From Candidatus Kapaibacterium sp. (lineage in GTDB: Bacteria; Bacteroidota; Ignavibacteria; Kapaibacteriales; UBA2268), in NCBI GenBank assembly GCA_027858275.1, contig JAQIDA010000001.1, forward strand, positions 1-6,798: a stretch of DNA of 6,798 bases. The letters run 5' to 3'. The position numbers were made by a program, and so were the translations under genes. The first letter of the stretch is position 1, and each line of letters starts with the position of its first letter. Shown piece by piece: positions 5,835 to 6,798 of the stretch. The notes under the pieces are model-generated. The model did not search any database. It worked only from the letters and a program-made list of their open reading frames with translations, and had not been told where the DNA came from.

Positions 5835-6608
5835 TTACCAACGAATTTCGCAATTAGGCAGCCATCCTTCAATTTTGGCTTTTTCCTCTTCTGAAAAATC
5901 GTTGAACCAAAGATGAATAATCTCCAAATTTGTCAAATTTGCGATTTGAGCCGGTAATTTTGTAAGATTGTTTCGCTGCAAATCCAATTCCTTCAGATTT
6001 GTCATTCCGCCGATTTCTGCGGGTAACCAAGTGATCCGGTTTTGTCTCAAATACAATTTTTCCAAATTCTTGAGATTGCCTAATCCTCGGGGTACTGAAG
6101 TTAATTGATTTCGTTCCGCTTTAAAAATTTTCAAATCGATCAGATCACCCATCCGTTCCGGCAATATCGTTATTAGGTTGTTACTCAAATCAAATTCAAT
6201 CAATTCTTCAAAATTGCCTACAGCGTCGGGCAAAGTTGTCAATTGGTTGTCATTCAACCATAAATATTCAATATCTCTTAGAGAGCCGAAAGTCTCGGGT
6301 AGCAATGTCAACAGGTTATTATCAATACTCAAATGCTTCAAATTAGCAATATTACCAAAACTCTCAGGAAGTGTTTCCAGTTCGTTGTTGCTCAAAGTCA
6401 GATAAATCAACTTAGTCAGACTCCCGATGCAATAGGGCAGTTCAGTCAAACCTTGATCATTTAAATTAAGTGAATCCGAATTTATCGCATACATCTCATC
6501 AAGAGTTTCGCAAGTAATACTTACAACCGGGTCAGTCTGAGTCGCCGTTTCATCACAAGCGCTAAAGATCAAAATAAGGACTAAAAACAATGATATTTTA
6601 CTAAGCAT
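5835..6608 (-). CDS. Leucine-rich-repeat lipoprotein (proximal copy of tandem pair), 257 aa
   Basis: Paralogue of the following gene, with the same layout. Signal MLSKISLFLVLILIFSAC gives lipidated Cys18, followed by DE. The N-terminal cap (31-66) carries C33 and C60 in the shared pattern C[DE]xL..MY....DSL.L...LxxxPxCIGxLT. Seven 23-residue LRRs occupy 67-227, and the C-terminal cap (228-257) contains FSEEEKAKIEGWLPNCEIRW. Repeats are more diverged than in the downstream copy (units end GNIAN, GSLRD, GNFEE, GDLID, GNLKN, GGMTN, ANLTN), but the caps are nearly the same, so whole-gene duplication is inferred. The ATG at 6608 has a weak GGAA (6614-6617) at 5-base spacing. A TAATTTTG -7 box lies 44 bases upstream. 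Expected location is the outer membrane, possibly surface-exposed. No enzymatic domain is present; ligand unknown. Confidence 0.93.
   Translation of the reverse strand: MLSKISLFLVLILIFSACDETATQTDPVVSITCETLDEMYAINSDSLNLNDQGLTELPYCIGSLTKLIYLTLSNNELETLPESFGNIANLKHLSIDNNLLTLLPETFGSLRDIEYLWLNDNQLTTLPDAVGNFEELIEFDLSNNLITILPERMGDLIDLKIFKAERNQLTSVPRGLGNLKNLEKLYLRQNRITWLPAEIGGMTNLKELDLQRNNLTKLPAQIANLTNLEIIHLWFNDFSEEEKAKIEGWLPNCEIRW
5928..6410 (-). repeat. Seven tandem 69-bp LRR-coding units (proximal gene)
   Basis: Codons 67-227 of the proximal LRR gene are seven units of 23 codons with consensus LxxLxLxxNxLTxLPxxxGNLxN. Unit number and length match the neighbouring array exactly, but unit sequences are more diverged from each other. 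Confidence 0.88.
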
Positions 6609-6652
6609 AGCAGTTCCATAATTTTACGTTAAATAATTGAAGTGACAATATA

Positions 6653-6660
6653 CAAAATTA
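6653..6660 (-). promoter_or_regulatory. Candidate -7 box for the LRR lipoprotein pair
   Basis: On the minus strand the bases read TAATTTTG, an exact TAnnTTTG match, 44 bases before ATG 6608 and downstream of the terminator of the preceding gene. No TTTG is found at 19-21 bases upstream; the nearest T-rich element, CTTTTA near 6676-6681, is only about 16 bases away. It is the only promoter candidate I see for the pair. Confidence 0.45.
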
Positions 6661-6716
6661 TTTTTTCTTCATAAGTAAAAGTTTTGACTAATTTTAAGGA
6701 TTAAGATGCTATAATC

Positions 6717-6745
6717 AAAAAAAAGGGCTGCCAAAACGGCAGCCC
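6717..6745 (-). terminator. Rho-independent terminator of the off-window minus-strand gene
   Basis: GGGCTGCC (6725-6732) and GGCAGCCC (6738-6745) form a perfect 8-bp GC-rich stem with a 5-base loop. Eight A's at 6717-6724 become a U tract when read on the minus strand; the plus-strand 3' side (AAATAATA) has no T tract, which fixes the direction. It sits about 31 bases after the stop at 6777-6779. Confidence 0.88.
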
Positions 6746-6776
6746 AAATAATACCAAAAACCCATTTCTAAAAAAA

Positions 6777-6798
6777 TTACTTCTTCAGAATAATCTGA
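6777..6798 (-). CDS. C-terminal six codons of an off-window gene, possibly a T9SS cargo tail
   Basis: The minus strand entering the window reads QIILKK then TAA at 6777-6779, about 31 bases before a strong terminator in the same direction, the normal position for a gene end. An ending of hydrophobic residues plus LysLys resembles the last strand of type A C-terminal sorting domains of Bacteroidota type IX secretion cargo. Six residues are too few to establish this. The alternative frame ends RLF with TGA at 6785-6787; a third frame runs on into the terminator hairpin and is unlikely. Confidence 0.4.

Noticed and set aside
5788..5853. Longer N-terminus for the distal LRR lipoprotein starting at ATG 5853
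   Set aside because: It overlaps the upstream gene's last codons, lacks a ribosome site, and places the lipoprotein signal 22 residues in. ATG 5787 has GGAG and matches the paralogue's length.
5110..6410. Regular ~69-bp periodicity that could suggest a CRISPR or satellite array
   Set aside because: The period is 23 codons in frame within two LRR genes; units are diverged, there are no identical repeats with unique spacers, and the reading frame is intact throughout.
6710..6715. TATAAT on the plus strand as a -10 promoter
   Set aside because: No plus-strand gene follows, the organism appears to use the TAnnTTTG type, and the site sits beside a minus-strand terminator's A tract.

Overview
The window reads as an ordinary chromosomal segment, about 40% G+C, from a member of the Bacteroidota or a close relative in the Chlorobi/Ignavibacteria part of the FCB group. 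Three things point there. Candidate promoters match the Bacteroidota pattern TTTG-N(18-20)-TAnnTTTG, most cleanly in front of the tRNA. Three lipoproteins have short signal peptides whose lipid-accepting Cys is followed at once by two acidic residues. RecG and guanylate kinase have the feel of that group. The genus cannot be named from the sequence. Some genes have a GGAG Shine-Dalgarno sequence, which many Bacteroidia lack, so an early-branching lineage is possible.

Left part, plus strand: the helicase two-thirds of recG, whose N-terminus lies outside the window (1-1425). It is followed by an unrecognised 420-residue lipoprotein (1512-2774) closed by a clear rho-independent terminator (2808-2850). 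Next come a secreted alkaline-phosphatase-superfamily phosphodiesterase of the NPP type (start chosen at 2932, end 4161) and, 33 bases later, guanylate kinase gmk (4195-4758). tRNA-Pro(GGG) follows with its own promoter (4881-4959).

Right part, minus strand: a hairpin with A and T tracts on its two sides (4961-4998) separates the tRNA from two tandem paralogous leucine-rich-repeat lipoproteins (5017-5787 and 5835-6608), which probably form an operon read right to left. Upstream of them a minus-strand terminator (6717-6745) ends a gene lying almost wholly beyond the right edge. Only its last six codons are visible, and they read like the tail of a type IX secretion cargo.

The genes fall into housekeeping functions (DNA repair, guanine nucleotide metabolism, translation) interleaved with cell-envelope proteins (three lipoproteins and one exported phosphodiesterase). 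I see no mobile element, CRISPR array, phage gene or defence system. The points most worth a second look are the altered metal-site motif of the phosphodiesterase, the paired LRR lipoproteins with matching cysteine-bearing caps, and the orphan lipoprotein.
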